From NCBI GenBank assembly GCA_947178215.1, contig CAMWXJ010000001.1, positions 1 to 64,000 of the forward strand: 64,000 nucleotides of DNA, written 5' to 3'. This DNA is from an uncultured Porphyromonadaceae bacterium. Its GTDB lineage: Bacteria; Bacteroidota; Bacteroidia; Bacteroidales; Muribaculaceae. Below the pieces are notes generated by a model. It was given only the letters and a program-made list of their open reading frames with translations, searched no databases and had not been told where the DNA came from. The number at the start of each line of letters is the position of its first letter. The stretch's first letter is position 1. This document shows positions 29,887 to 37,497 of this stretch, one piece after another. The position numbers and the translations under genes are program-made.

Positions 29887-31098
29887 TCATGCGCGCAGCG
29901 CGGCGGCTACGGCAGCCTGGCCTACGGCAATCGACGAGTCGCCGAAGCCTACGGTGGCGGGCAGATATAGCTCCATGCCGAGCGCTCTGAGGTAGCGGCC
30001 GAGCAGGGCGCACACGTAAGGGCTGCTCATCATGTCGCCGCTCGCCACCACGCGGTCTATCTCTTCGCGTGCCCCTATTCGGCACGCCGCGACAGCCCAC
30101 GAGCGCGTGAGTGTGGCGAAAAACCGCGCCGCCACGACACTCGGGTCGGTGTGCGAGTGGAGGTCGGCAAGCATCTCTTCAAGGGCGAGAAAGCCGGAAA
30201 AGGGTCGTGAGGCATCGATGCTGTAAGGGGCCGCGACAAGTCCTTCGGCAAGCGCGGCTATATCGGTCCAGTGCCACAGGGTGCCATCTGATATTCCGCG
30301 GAGGGTGCCGATTACGGCGGCGGCTCCGTCGGCCAGCGCGCGCCCTCCCGTGATGACGATGCTCTCGGAGGGGTCGTCGCAGCGACGAGCCGCCGCTGTG
30401 ATGTTGCGTCTTCCGACAGCTTCAAGCAGCCCCTGGGGGATATTGTGGAGCGAGCCGGTGTAGTGGAGAATAACCCCCACGGCGCACTCCCATGGCTCGG
30501 CCGACTTAGGCACCGCAACGGCTTCGGCTGTCGCCACGGGGGTGCATGAGCGGAGGTCGCACACCAGCAGTTCGGTGCCGCGCATGTGTCGGCTGTCATT
30601 GTCTGTGCTTATGTCGCCGAGGTCGGTCACAAGCCCTATCACGCGTGAGCGCAGGCCGTTGTCGGCCATTACGGCGGCAATATGGGCGTGGGCGTGATCG
30701 ACGGTGACGAGGCGCGCCCCGGTGCGCCTCGACAGTGCGCGGGCCACGCGCGTCGATGCAAGACCGGGGTGACTGTCGCTCACCACCACCGATGGGGGAA
30801 AGTGGCGGCTCATCACGCGCAGGCAGTCGTCGTAGCGCACAAGATTGTAGGAATCGTCGAGATGACCGTGATTGTAACTCAGGGCGAGGCCCGATTCAGT
30901 GCCTACGGCCAGACGCGACGAGGTGTCGACTCCGGCGGCGATAATGCCGGCGCAGTCGACACCTATATCGGTCAGCAGGCCGGCATTAATCATGCCGGCG
31001 TGACGTGAGATTAAGTGTATATGTGAGAGGCGTGATGCCGCCTCGCGGGCAGGTAAGTCCTTAGCCCGGGATGTGAGTCGGTTCCATAGTGTCAGCAT
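29887..31098 (-). CDS. Stand-alone HypF C-terminal/Kae1-like (carbamoyltransferase-type) protein
   Basis: VVSDSHPGLASTRVARAL...VDHAHAHIAAVMADNGL...GLVTDLGD...; C-terminal VVASGDMMSSPYVCALLGRYLRALGMELYLPATVGFGDSSIAVGQAAVAA. Confidence 0.7.
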   Translation of the reverse strand: MLTLWNRLTSRAKDLPAREAASRLSHIHLISRHAGMINAGLLTDIGVDCAGIIAAGVDTSSRLAVGTESGLALSYNHGHLDDSYNLVRYDDCLRVMSRHFPPSVVVSDSHPGLASTRVARALSRRTGARLVTVDHAHAHIAAVMADNGLRSRVIGLVTDLGDISTDNDSRHMRGTELLVCDLRSCTPVATAEAVAVPKSAEPWECAVGVILHYTGSLHNIPQGLLEAVGRRNITAAARRCDDPSESIVITGGRALADGAAAVIGTLRGISDGTLWHWTDIAALAEGLVAAPYSIDASRPFSGFLALEEMLADLHSHTDPSVVAARFFATLTRSWAVAACRIGAREEIDRVVASGDMMSSPYVCALLGRYLRALGMELYLPATVGFGDSSIAVGQAAVAAALRA

Positions 31099-31159
31099 AC
31101 CTCACAAACGCTCTCGGAAAGTGGATTGTTCGCTGTCGGAGCGGCGCTGTGGTGCCTCG

Positions 31160-32419
31160 TCACAGTAGCAGGCAGGCGTCGCCGTAGCTCAGGAAGCGGT
31201 AGGCCGGGTTGGCGAGCGCATGGTCGTAGAGCGGACGCCAGTCGCCGCCGGTAAAGGCCGAAACGAGCAGCAGCAGAGTCGATTTGGGCTGGTGGAAATT
31301 TGTCACCATACCCTTGACGACGCGGTAGCGGTAGCCGGGGGCGATGATGATGCGTGTTGAGGCGACAAAACGGCTGAGGCCGCGGGCGTCGAGCCACGCG
31401 GTGAGCGCGGCGAGGGCTTCCGATGTGCTCAGGTCGGGATGCGTGGTGGAGTATGGATACCACTGTTCGAGCGCCGTGGGATCCTGGTCCGCCGCGGCAA
31501 GGCAGCCCATATGGTAGAGGCTTTCGAGGGTACGCACCGAGGTGGTGCCCACGGCTATGACGCGCCTGTCGGTGCGCGAGAGCTCGGCGATGAGGTCGCG
31601 GTCAACCGAAATCCACTCGGAGTGCATGTCGTGATCGCCGATAGTGTCGGTCTTGACGGGGCGGAATGTGCCGGCACCGACATGGAGGGTAAGTTCGCGA
31701 CGCGGTATGCCCGCCTCTTCTATCGCTTTGAGGAGCCCGGGAGTGAAGTGGAGGCCGGCCGTGGGTGCGGCCACAGAGCCTTCGATGCGCGAGTACACCG
31801 TCTGGTAGTCGTCGAGGTCACTCTCCTCGCTGTCGCGGTTGAGATAGGGCGGAATCGGAATCGAACCGGCGGCGTCGATTACCTGCGAGAACGACAGGTC
31901 GGCCGGAGTCCACGTAAAGTGTATGGCCGTGGCGCCGTTGGCGTCGGCGCTTCCGTTGCCGGCGCGTGTGGCCCTGACTTCGAGGGTGCGTCCGTCGGGG
32001 AGCGCTACGGTGAGTGTGACGGCTCCTTCGCGCCAGCGCTTGGCGTTGCCTACGAGGCAGGTCCACACACAACCATGCTCGCCCTCGGTCGCAAAGGCGA
32101 GATTGTAGTCCACGGGATTGAGCGGTTCGAGGCAGAATATCTCGATTGCGGCTCCTGTGGGCTTGCGAAACGGCATTCGCGCGTTGATTACCCTCGTGTT
32201 GTTGGCCACGAGCAGCGTGTCGGGGGGGAGCAGCGAGGGGAGATCGGTGAAGCGGTGGTCTTCAAGCTCTCCGCCGGGGCGTCGGAGCAGCAGCAGGCAG
32301 GCATCGCGAACCGCTGAAGGATGAGCCGCAATGCGGCCCTCCTCCAGCGGGTAATCAAATTGGTCGATATGAATTTCGCGAGGCGAGCCCTGAGCCGGTT
32401 GTTCAGGGCGCCCCGTCAT
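31160..32419 (-). CDS. queA: S-adenosylmethionine:tRNA ribosyltransferase-isomerase
   Basis: IDQFDYPLEEGRIAAHPSAVRDACLLLL, VANNTRVINARM, EWISVDRDLIAEL, MVTNFHQPKSTLLLLVSAFTGG; start overlaps ackA stop (ATGA). Confidence 0.93.
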   Translation of the reverse strand: MTGRPEQPAQGSPREIHIDQFDYPLEEGRIAAHPSAVRDACLLLLRRPGGELEDHRFTDLPSLLPPDTLLVANNTRVINARMPFRKPTGAAIEIFCLEPLNPVDYNLAFATEGEHGCVWTCLVGNAKRWREGAVTLTVALPDGRTLEVRATRAGNGSADANGATAIHFTWTPADLSFSQVIDAAGSIPIPPYLNRDSEESDLDDYQTVYSRIEGSVAAPTAGLHFTPGLLKAIEEAGIPRRELTLHVGAGTFRPVKTDTIGDHDMHSEWISVDRDLIAELSRTDRRVIAVGTTSVRTLESLYHMGCLAAADQDPTALEQWYPYSTTHPDLSTSEALAALTAWLDARGLSRFVASTRIIIAPGYRYRVVKGMVTNFHQPKSTLLLLVSAFTGGDWRPLYDHALANPAYRFLSYGDACLLL

Positions 32420-33618
32420 TTCGCTGATACAATCTGTTCGGTGTCGCGGGCAATCATCAGCTCCTCGTCGGTGGGGATGACCGCAACCTTGACCTTGGAA
32501 TCGGCGGTGGAAATTACCGTCTCGGTGCCGCGTGTGCGGGCGTTGAGGTCGATGTCGAGCTTCACGCCCATGAATGCGAGGGGCTCGCACACGTCAGCGC
32601 GGAGGCCGGCCTGGTTTTCGCCTACGCCGCCGGTAAACACGATTGCGTCGACGCCGCCCATTTCGGCCGCATATGCGCCGATATATTTGATGATGCGGTG
32701 TTCATACATCATGAGGCCGAGGTGTGCGCGCTCGTTGCCGGCGTTGTCGGCGGCCTCGATTTCACGCATATCGCTCGAAATTTCCGTTACGCCGGCCATG
32801 CCGCTCTCCTTCTGGATGATGCGCTGTATGTCGTCGACGGTGTAGTTGTGCTTGCCCATGAGGTAGGTTATCACGCCGGGATCGACGTCGCCCACGCGGG
32901 TGCCCATCATGAGGCCTTCGGTGGGGGTGAGACCCATCGAGGTGTCGATGCTCTTGCCGTTGACCACAGCGGTGATTGAGCCGCCGTTGCCCACGTGGCA
33001 GGTGATAATCTTGCTGTTGTCGGGGTCGAGGCCAAGGAACTCGATGGCACGGCCGGAGACATAGCGGTGGCTGGTGCCGTGGAAGCCGTAGCGGCGCACG
33101 CCGTCCTCTTTGTAGAAGCGGTAGGGCAGGGGATACATGTAGGCCTTTGCCGGCATGGTCTGGTGGAAAGCGGTGTCAAACACGCCCACCTGAGGCACTT
33201 CGGGCATAAGGGCGGTAATGGCCTCGATGCCGGTGATGTTGGCGGGGTTGTGGAGCGGTGCGAGGGGGTAGCAGTCCTTGACCTGTTGAATCACCTCGTC
33301 GGTGATGAGCACGCTCTTGTTGAATTTCTCGGCGCCGTGGACCACGCGGTGACCTACGGCGTCAATCTCGTCGTAGCTCTTGATGCAGCCCTCCTTGGGG
33401 TCGGTGAGCACGTTGAGGATAGCCTTTACCGAGCCTTCGTGGTCGGTGAGGCCGAGCTCCTTGATTTCCTTGGAGCCGTCGGGACGCTTGAATTTGAGGA
33501 AACCGTCGGGCAGGCCGATTTTCTCTACGCCGCCTTCTGCCATCGTGGCGTCGGTGGCGGTGTCGATGAGCTTGTATTTTACGCTGCTGCTGCCGCAGTT
33601 GAGCACTAAGATTTTCAT
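32416..33618 (-). CDS. ackA: Acetate kinase
   Basis: MKILVLNCGSSSVKYKLID, VFDTAFHQTMP, YGFHGTSHRYV, FTGGVGENQAGLR. Confidence 0.97.
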   Translation of the reverse strand: MKILVLNCGSSSVKYKLIDTATDATMAEGGVEKIGLPDGFLKFKRPDGSKEIKELGLTDHEGSVKAILNVLTDPKEGCIKSYDEIDAVGHRVVHGAEKFNKSVLITDEVIQQVKDCYPLAPLHNPANITGIEAITALMPEVPQVGVFDTAFHQTMPAKAYMYPLPYRFYKEDGVRRYGFHGTSHRYVSGRAIEFLGLDPDNSKIITCHVGNGGSITAVVNGKSIDTSMGLTPTEGLMMGTRVGDVDPGVITYLMGKHNYTVDDIQRIIQKESGMAGVTEISSDMREIEAADNAGNERAHLGLMMYEHRIIKYIGAYAAEMGGVDAIVFTGGVGENQAGLRADVCEPLAFMGVKLDIDLNARTRGTETVISTADSKVKVAVIPTDEELMIARDTEQIVSAK

Positions 33619-33661
33619 TGGATATAGATAATGACGGTTGGTTGCGGTGTTGATGATTGTA

Positions 33662-34675
33662 TCAGATGCCTTTGAGGCCGATGGCCTGGTTGGCGGTCAT
33701 GATGATGGTCTTGTAGATGTCCTCGGGGAACGCGCCGCGCGAAAGGTCGTTGACGGGAGCGGCGAGACCTTGAAGCACGGGACCTACGGCCTGCACGCCG
33801 CCGAGGCGCTGCACGAGCTTGTAGGCGATGTTGCCCACTTCGAGCGAGGGGAACACGAGCACGTTGGCACAGCCCGACAGGGGCGAGTTGGGAGCCTTGG
33901 TCTGGGCTACGCCGGGCACGATAGCGGCGTCGGCCTGGAGCTCGCCGTCGATGATGAGCTCGGGGTCCATCTCGTGTGCTATGGCTGTGGCCTCGATTAC
34001 CTTGTCGACGCGCTCATGCTTGGCCGAGCCCTTGGTCGAGAAGCTGAGCATGGCTACGCGGGGAACGATGCCGGCGATGTCGCGTGCAGTCTGGCCGGCG
34101 CTCACAGCAATCTGGGCGAGCTCCTTGGCGGTGGGGTCAGGCACTACAGCGCAGTCGGCAAACACGAGGATGCCGTCGGTGCCGAAAGGCGAGCCCTCGG
34201 GGAGCAGCATGATGAACGCGCCGCTCACCACGTCGATGCCGGGCTGGGTCTTGATTACCTGGAAAGCGGCGCGAAGCACGTTGCCGGTGGTGTTCATGGC
34301 GCCGGCTACCTGACCGTCGGCGTCGCCGTTCTTGACCATGAGGCAGCCGAGATAGAGCGGATTGGCGGTGGTGAGGCGTGCCTGCTCCATTGTGATGCCC
34401 TTGCTCTTGCGCAGCTCGAAGAAGAGCGGTGCATAGCGGTCGATTACCGTCTGGTCGGCGGGATCCACTATCTGAGCGTATTTGATGTGGTCGAGCTTGA
34501 GTTCTTTGGCCATACCGAGCACCTCCTTGGGGTCGCCGATGAGGATTATCTGTGCGAGACCGTCGGCGATGATGCGGTCGGCGGCGGTAAGAGTGCGGGG
34601 TTCAGTGCCCTCGGGGAGTACAATTCGCTGGGTGTGCTCCTTAGCTCTCTGTGAAAGCTTGTCGAAAAGTTGCAT
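33662..34675 (-). CDS. pta: Phosphate acetyltransferase
   Basis: RIVLPEGTEPRTLTAADRI, VAGAMNTTGNVLRAAFQVI, SFSTKGSAKH, GELQADAAIVP. Confidence 0.96.
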   Translation of the reverse strand: MQLFDKLSQRAKEHTQRIVLPEGTEPRTLTAADRIIADGLAQIILIGDPKEVLGMAKELKLDHIKYAQIVDPADQTVIDRYAPLFFELRKSKGITMEQARLTTANPLYLGCLMVKNGDADGQVAGAMNTTGNVLRAAFQVIKTQPGIDVVSGAFIMLLPEGSPFGTDGILVFADCAVVPDPTAKELAQIAVSAGQTARDIAGIVPRVAMLSFSTKGSAKHERVDKVIEATAIAHEMDPELIIDGELQADAAIVPGVAQTKAPNSPLSGCANVLVFPSLEVGNIAYKLVQRLGGVQAVGPVLQGLAAPVNDLSRGAFPEDIYKTIIMTANQAIGLKGI

Positions 34676-34708
34676 GGCGATGATGTTATTGTATTTTGAT
34701 TAATACCG

Positions 34709-34716
34709 CAAAGTTA
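34709..34716 (-). promoter_or_regulatory. -7 box (TAACTTTG) for pta-ackA-queA
   Basis: CAAAGTTA on plus, about 34 bp upstream of pta. Confidence 0.6.
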
Positions 34717-34841
34717 CACCATTCCGTCCATATTCCCTCGCCTGCGGCCAAAAAAATTAGGTGACTCAGGCGCCACGCCGAGGGAACAAAATGGATGATT
34801 GAAATGTTAACAAAATGTAATTTAGATTTATCAACCTCACT

Positions 34842-35012
34842 ATGGAAAAGAAAAATTCACACACACAGACATTGCTCATCATAGGAGTCGTGGTCCTCAT
34901 AGTCCTTCTTATTCTATGGCTCACCGTTGCCGACTTTTTCGGCGACACCGATGTGGCGGCCTCGCTGTTACGTCATGCAAGTGAAACCTTAGCCTCCGTC
35001 ACGCTGTCATGA
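34842..35012 (+). CDS. Small single-TM membrane protein (56 aa), below the ORF-track length cutoff
   Basis: MEKKNSHTQTLLIIGVVVLIVLLILWLTVADFFGDTDVAASLLRHASETLASVTLS*; stop overlaps next ATG (ATGA). Confidence 0.6.
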   Translation: MEKKNSHTQTLLIIGVVVLIVLLILWLTVADFFGDTDVAASLLRHASETLASVTLS

Positions 35013-35302
35013 ATACCGATGTTCTTACCCCCTCGGTGTGGATAGTCTGGGGCATAATAGGTGTCATAGGGGGCTATATGAGCGGACGTCTGCTCCCTTA
35101 CGGTGCGCCTACATGGCTTACGCTTCTTATCGGTGTGGTCGCCTCCTGTCTCGGCGGCTGGATCTTCACGCGCTTCTTCGGCGATACCGACACCGACATC
35201 TACCTCTCGCTCGTAAGCTCGGCGCTGCTCACCGCCATTGCCATGTGGATAACCTACTCGGTGGCACGGCGTATCAACGGAGGCCCGGGCCCTGCCGACT
35301 GA
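35009..35302 (+). CDS. Small membrane protein, GlsB/YeaQ/YmgE-like topology
   Basis: WIVWGIIGVIGGYMSGRLLPYGAPTWLTLLIGVVASCLGGWIFTRFFGDTDTDIYLSLVSSALLTAIAMWI; overlaps the preceding ORF by ATGA. Confidence 0.7.
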   Translation: MNTDVLTPSVWIVWGIIGVIGGYMSGRLLPYGAPTWLTLLIGVVASCLGGWIFTRFFGDTDTDIYLSLVSSALLTAIAMWITYSVARRINGGPGPAD

Positions 35303-35353
35303 TTTTCGTGTGATTTTTTTGCCTCGGTGAGCGGAAATCACACAAAAAAGCAT

Positions 35354-35361
35354 TAACTTTG
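35354..35361 (+). promoter_or_regulatory. -7 box (TAACTTTG) upstream of tRNA-Leu
   Basis: TAACTTTG about 22 bp upstream of the mature tRNA 5' end. Confidence 0.6.
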
Positions 35362-35382
35362 CCACGCTGTACGCGCCAACAG

Positions 35383-35464
35383 GCCCGGATGGCGGAATTG
35401 GCAGACGCGACGGTCTCAAACACCGTTGGAGCAATCCTTACCGGTTCGATCCCGGTTCCGGGCA
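35383..35464 (+). tRNA. tRNA-Leu (anticodon CAA), CCA not encoded
   Basis: Acceptor GCCCGGA/TCCGGGC, anticodon arm ACGGT-CTCAAAC-ACCGT, T-arm ACCGG-TTCGATC-CCGGT, long variable region. Confidence 0.93.
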
Positions 35465-35470
35465 CTCAGA

Positions 35471-35525
35471 AAGCGGCTTAACAAAGTGAACATCACTAAG
35501 TTAGGCCGCTTCTTTTGATTTTTTT
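35471..35525 (+). terminator. Rho-independent terminator after tRNA-Leu
   Basis: AAGCGGCTTAAC...GTTAGGCCGCTT then CTTTTGATTTTTTT. Confidence 0.75.
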
Positions 35526-35571
35526 ACGTGCATATTACGTGCAAAAGGGGCGCATGCTGCTTTGAATCATC

Positions 35572-35668
35572 CTACTCTTCTTCGTAGTAGTAGGAGTAGT
35601 CGATGCCTTTCATGAACATCTCGCGGTCGTTGATTTCTTTGCGCCCTTAGGGGTACGCTTAATAGCGG
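35572..35668 (-). pseudogene. Degraded 3' gene fragment next to tRNA-Leu
   Basis: Minus strand ends ...KEINDREMFMKGIDYSYYYEEE*; continues upstream only after a frameshift as PAIKRTPKGAKK; no start or full ORF. Confidence 0.45.
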
Positions 35669-35674
35669 GTGTGA

Positions 35675-35718
35675 AAAAAGAGGTTCCGTTTTCCGTGACG
35701 GGGCACGGAAAACGGAAC
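35675..35718 (-). terminator. Strong hairpin terminator after susD
   Basis: GTTCCGTTTTCCGTG / CACGGAAAACGGAAC perfect stem; minus continues CTCTTTTTT. Confidence 0.9.
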
Positions 35719-35759
35719 TGTCAATGGGGATTGTGAAGCCTTGCGGCTTGCGGCGGCGA

Positions 35760-37475
35760 TTACCAGCCGGGGTTCTGGGTGAGCGATTCGTTTTTGTCGA
35801 TTTCGCCCGACGGGATGGGCCAGTAGTAGTCGCGTTCGGTCACCTTGCGGGTGTAGGTGCTCTTGCTTAATGATACGGTTCGCTCGCTCACACCATTAAG
35901 AGTTTCAAGCAAGCCCCAGCGCTTCATGTCGAAGTAGCTGTGACCCTCGCATGCGAGCTCGATACGGCGCTCATGCTTTATACGGTCAAACACTTCGTCA
36001 TGAGAGTTGGCTGCGAGCCATGACGGACCGCTGTTGATGCCCGGCATGTTGGAGCGTGCGCGTACCTGATTGACGAGGGCAACGGCACCGGCCTGGTCGC
36101 CAAGCTCGTTGAGACATTCGGCCTGCATGAGCAGCACATCGGCATAGCGCACGATAGCGTAGTTGATGGGAGTGTGGGAGCGGTTGGTTATGCCGCCGTT
36201 CATGTCGCCTTCCGGCACGAATTTGCGCCAGAGATAGACGTCGTTGTTGTCGTTAGTGCGAATCATGCCGTAGTCGGCAGGTATGCCCATGCCATCGGCG
36301 AGTACATACTCATGGTCGGTAGCCTTGGCCTTCGACCAGCCTATATAGTGGGTGTAGGGGAGGATGATCTGCTGCTGCATGCGCGGGTCGCGTTTGTCAT
36401 ACATCTCGAGGAGCTGCTCCTTGTAGGGGGTGTACTCGATGACGGCGTTCTTGGCCGAGTTGAGCTCCGAGAACCATATTTCCTTGCGGAGATTCGAATC
36501 GGTGGTGTAGCCGGGGAACACTTCCTCCCAGTCAAACGGGCGGCCGTCGGCCCACTCGAATTCATCAACAAAGGTAGTGGCAGCCTCGACATTGTTCCAG
36601 CATGAGCCGAACGATGAGCGTGAGCCGAGGTAGAAGCACATGGGCATGCCGTATTCCTGACCTGTGCCGCCCTGATTCTGAATGGCGAAAACCATTTCCG
36701 AGCTCTGGTCGCCGGTGGGGGTGAAGAGGTCGGGATAGTTGGGATAAAGCTGATATTCGCCCGAGTTGATAACCTGGCTGAAACACTGCGAAGCCTCCTG
36801 ATAGCGCTTGGCGAAGAGGAGCACGCGGCCTTTAAGAGCTATGGCTGCCCCTGATGTGGCGCGCCCATAGTTGGCGGCGTCCCAAGATGCGGGGAGTACA
36901 GCGGCAGCTGCGGTGAAGTCGTCAAGGATAAAGGCGCGAACCTCGTCCTCGGTGTTGCGGGGAAGGAGCATCTCTGCATACTTCTCGCCTACTATCCAGC
37001 TCTCGTCGTAGATAGGCACACCGCCGAAGAAGCTGAGAAGGTGGAAGTAGTAGAGGCCGCGCATGAAGCGGGCTTCACCGCGATACCGGTTCTTGAGCTC
37101 TTCGCTCATGTCGACATTGTCGATGTTCTGGAGCACGTTGTTGGAGCGGGCGATGCCTTCGTAGCAGGCCGACCACTTGTTGCTGAACCAGGAGTTGGTT
37201 ACGCTCACGGTGCCTCGCTGAATCGTCTGGAACGAAGGATTGTCATATCCTCTGCTGATGCCGCCGAGGCAGTCCCAGCCAAAGAACAGGCCGTAGACGT
37301 TGTCGCTTCTCATGATGCTGTAAGTACCCATCATGGCCTGCTTTGCATGCTCTTCGGTCTGGAAGAAGGTACCCGAGCTTACCTGGTAGTCGGGATTGCG
37401 GTCGAGGTCATAGCAGCTCGACAGCATGAGTGTCGCGCCGATGCCTGCGACCATTAGTATTTTGTGAAGTTTCAT
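35760..37475 (-). CDS. RagB/SusD family nutrient-binding outer membrane lipoprotein
   Basis: Lipobox LSSC, SusD-type RYRGEARFMRGLYYFHLLSFFGGVPI, C-terminal DRIKHERRIELACEGHSYFDMKRW. Confidence 0.97.
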   Translation of the reverse strand: MKLHKILMVAGIGATLMLSSCYDLDRNPDYQVSSGTFFQTEEHAKQAMMGTYSIMRSDNVYGLFFGWDCLGGISRGYDNPSFQTIQRGTVSVTNSWFSNKWSACYEGIARSNNVLQNIDNVDMSEELKNRYRGEARFMRGLYYFHLLSFFGGVPIYDESWIVGEKYAEMLLPRNTEDEVRAFILDDFTAAAAVLPASWDAANYGRATSGAAIALKGRVLLFAKRYQEASQCFSQVINSGEYQLYPNYPDLFTPTGDQSSEMVFAIQNQGGTGQEYGMPMCFYLGSRSSFGSCWNNVEAATTFVDEFEWADGRPFDWEEVFPGYTTDSNLRKEIWFSELNSAKNAVIEYTPYKEQLLEMYDKRDPRMQQQIILPYTHYIGWSKAKATDHEYVLADGMGIPADYGMIRTNDNNDVYLWRKFVPEGDMNGGITNRSHTPINYAIVRYADVLLMQAECLNELGDQAGAVALVNQVRARSNMPGINSGPSWLAANSHDEVFDRIKHERRIELACEGHSYFDMKRWGLLETLNGVSERTVSLSKSTYTRKVTERDYYWPIPSGEIDKNESLTQNPGW

Positions 37476-37497
37476 GACTTGCTGATGGTGAAGAGGA

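Noticed and set aside
31160-32590. Long N-terminal extension of queA
   Set aside because: The extension lies in the ackA 3' end; the ATGA overlap start at 32419 matches the conserved QueA N-terminus
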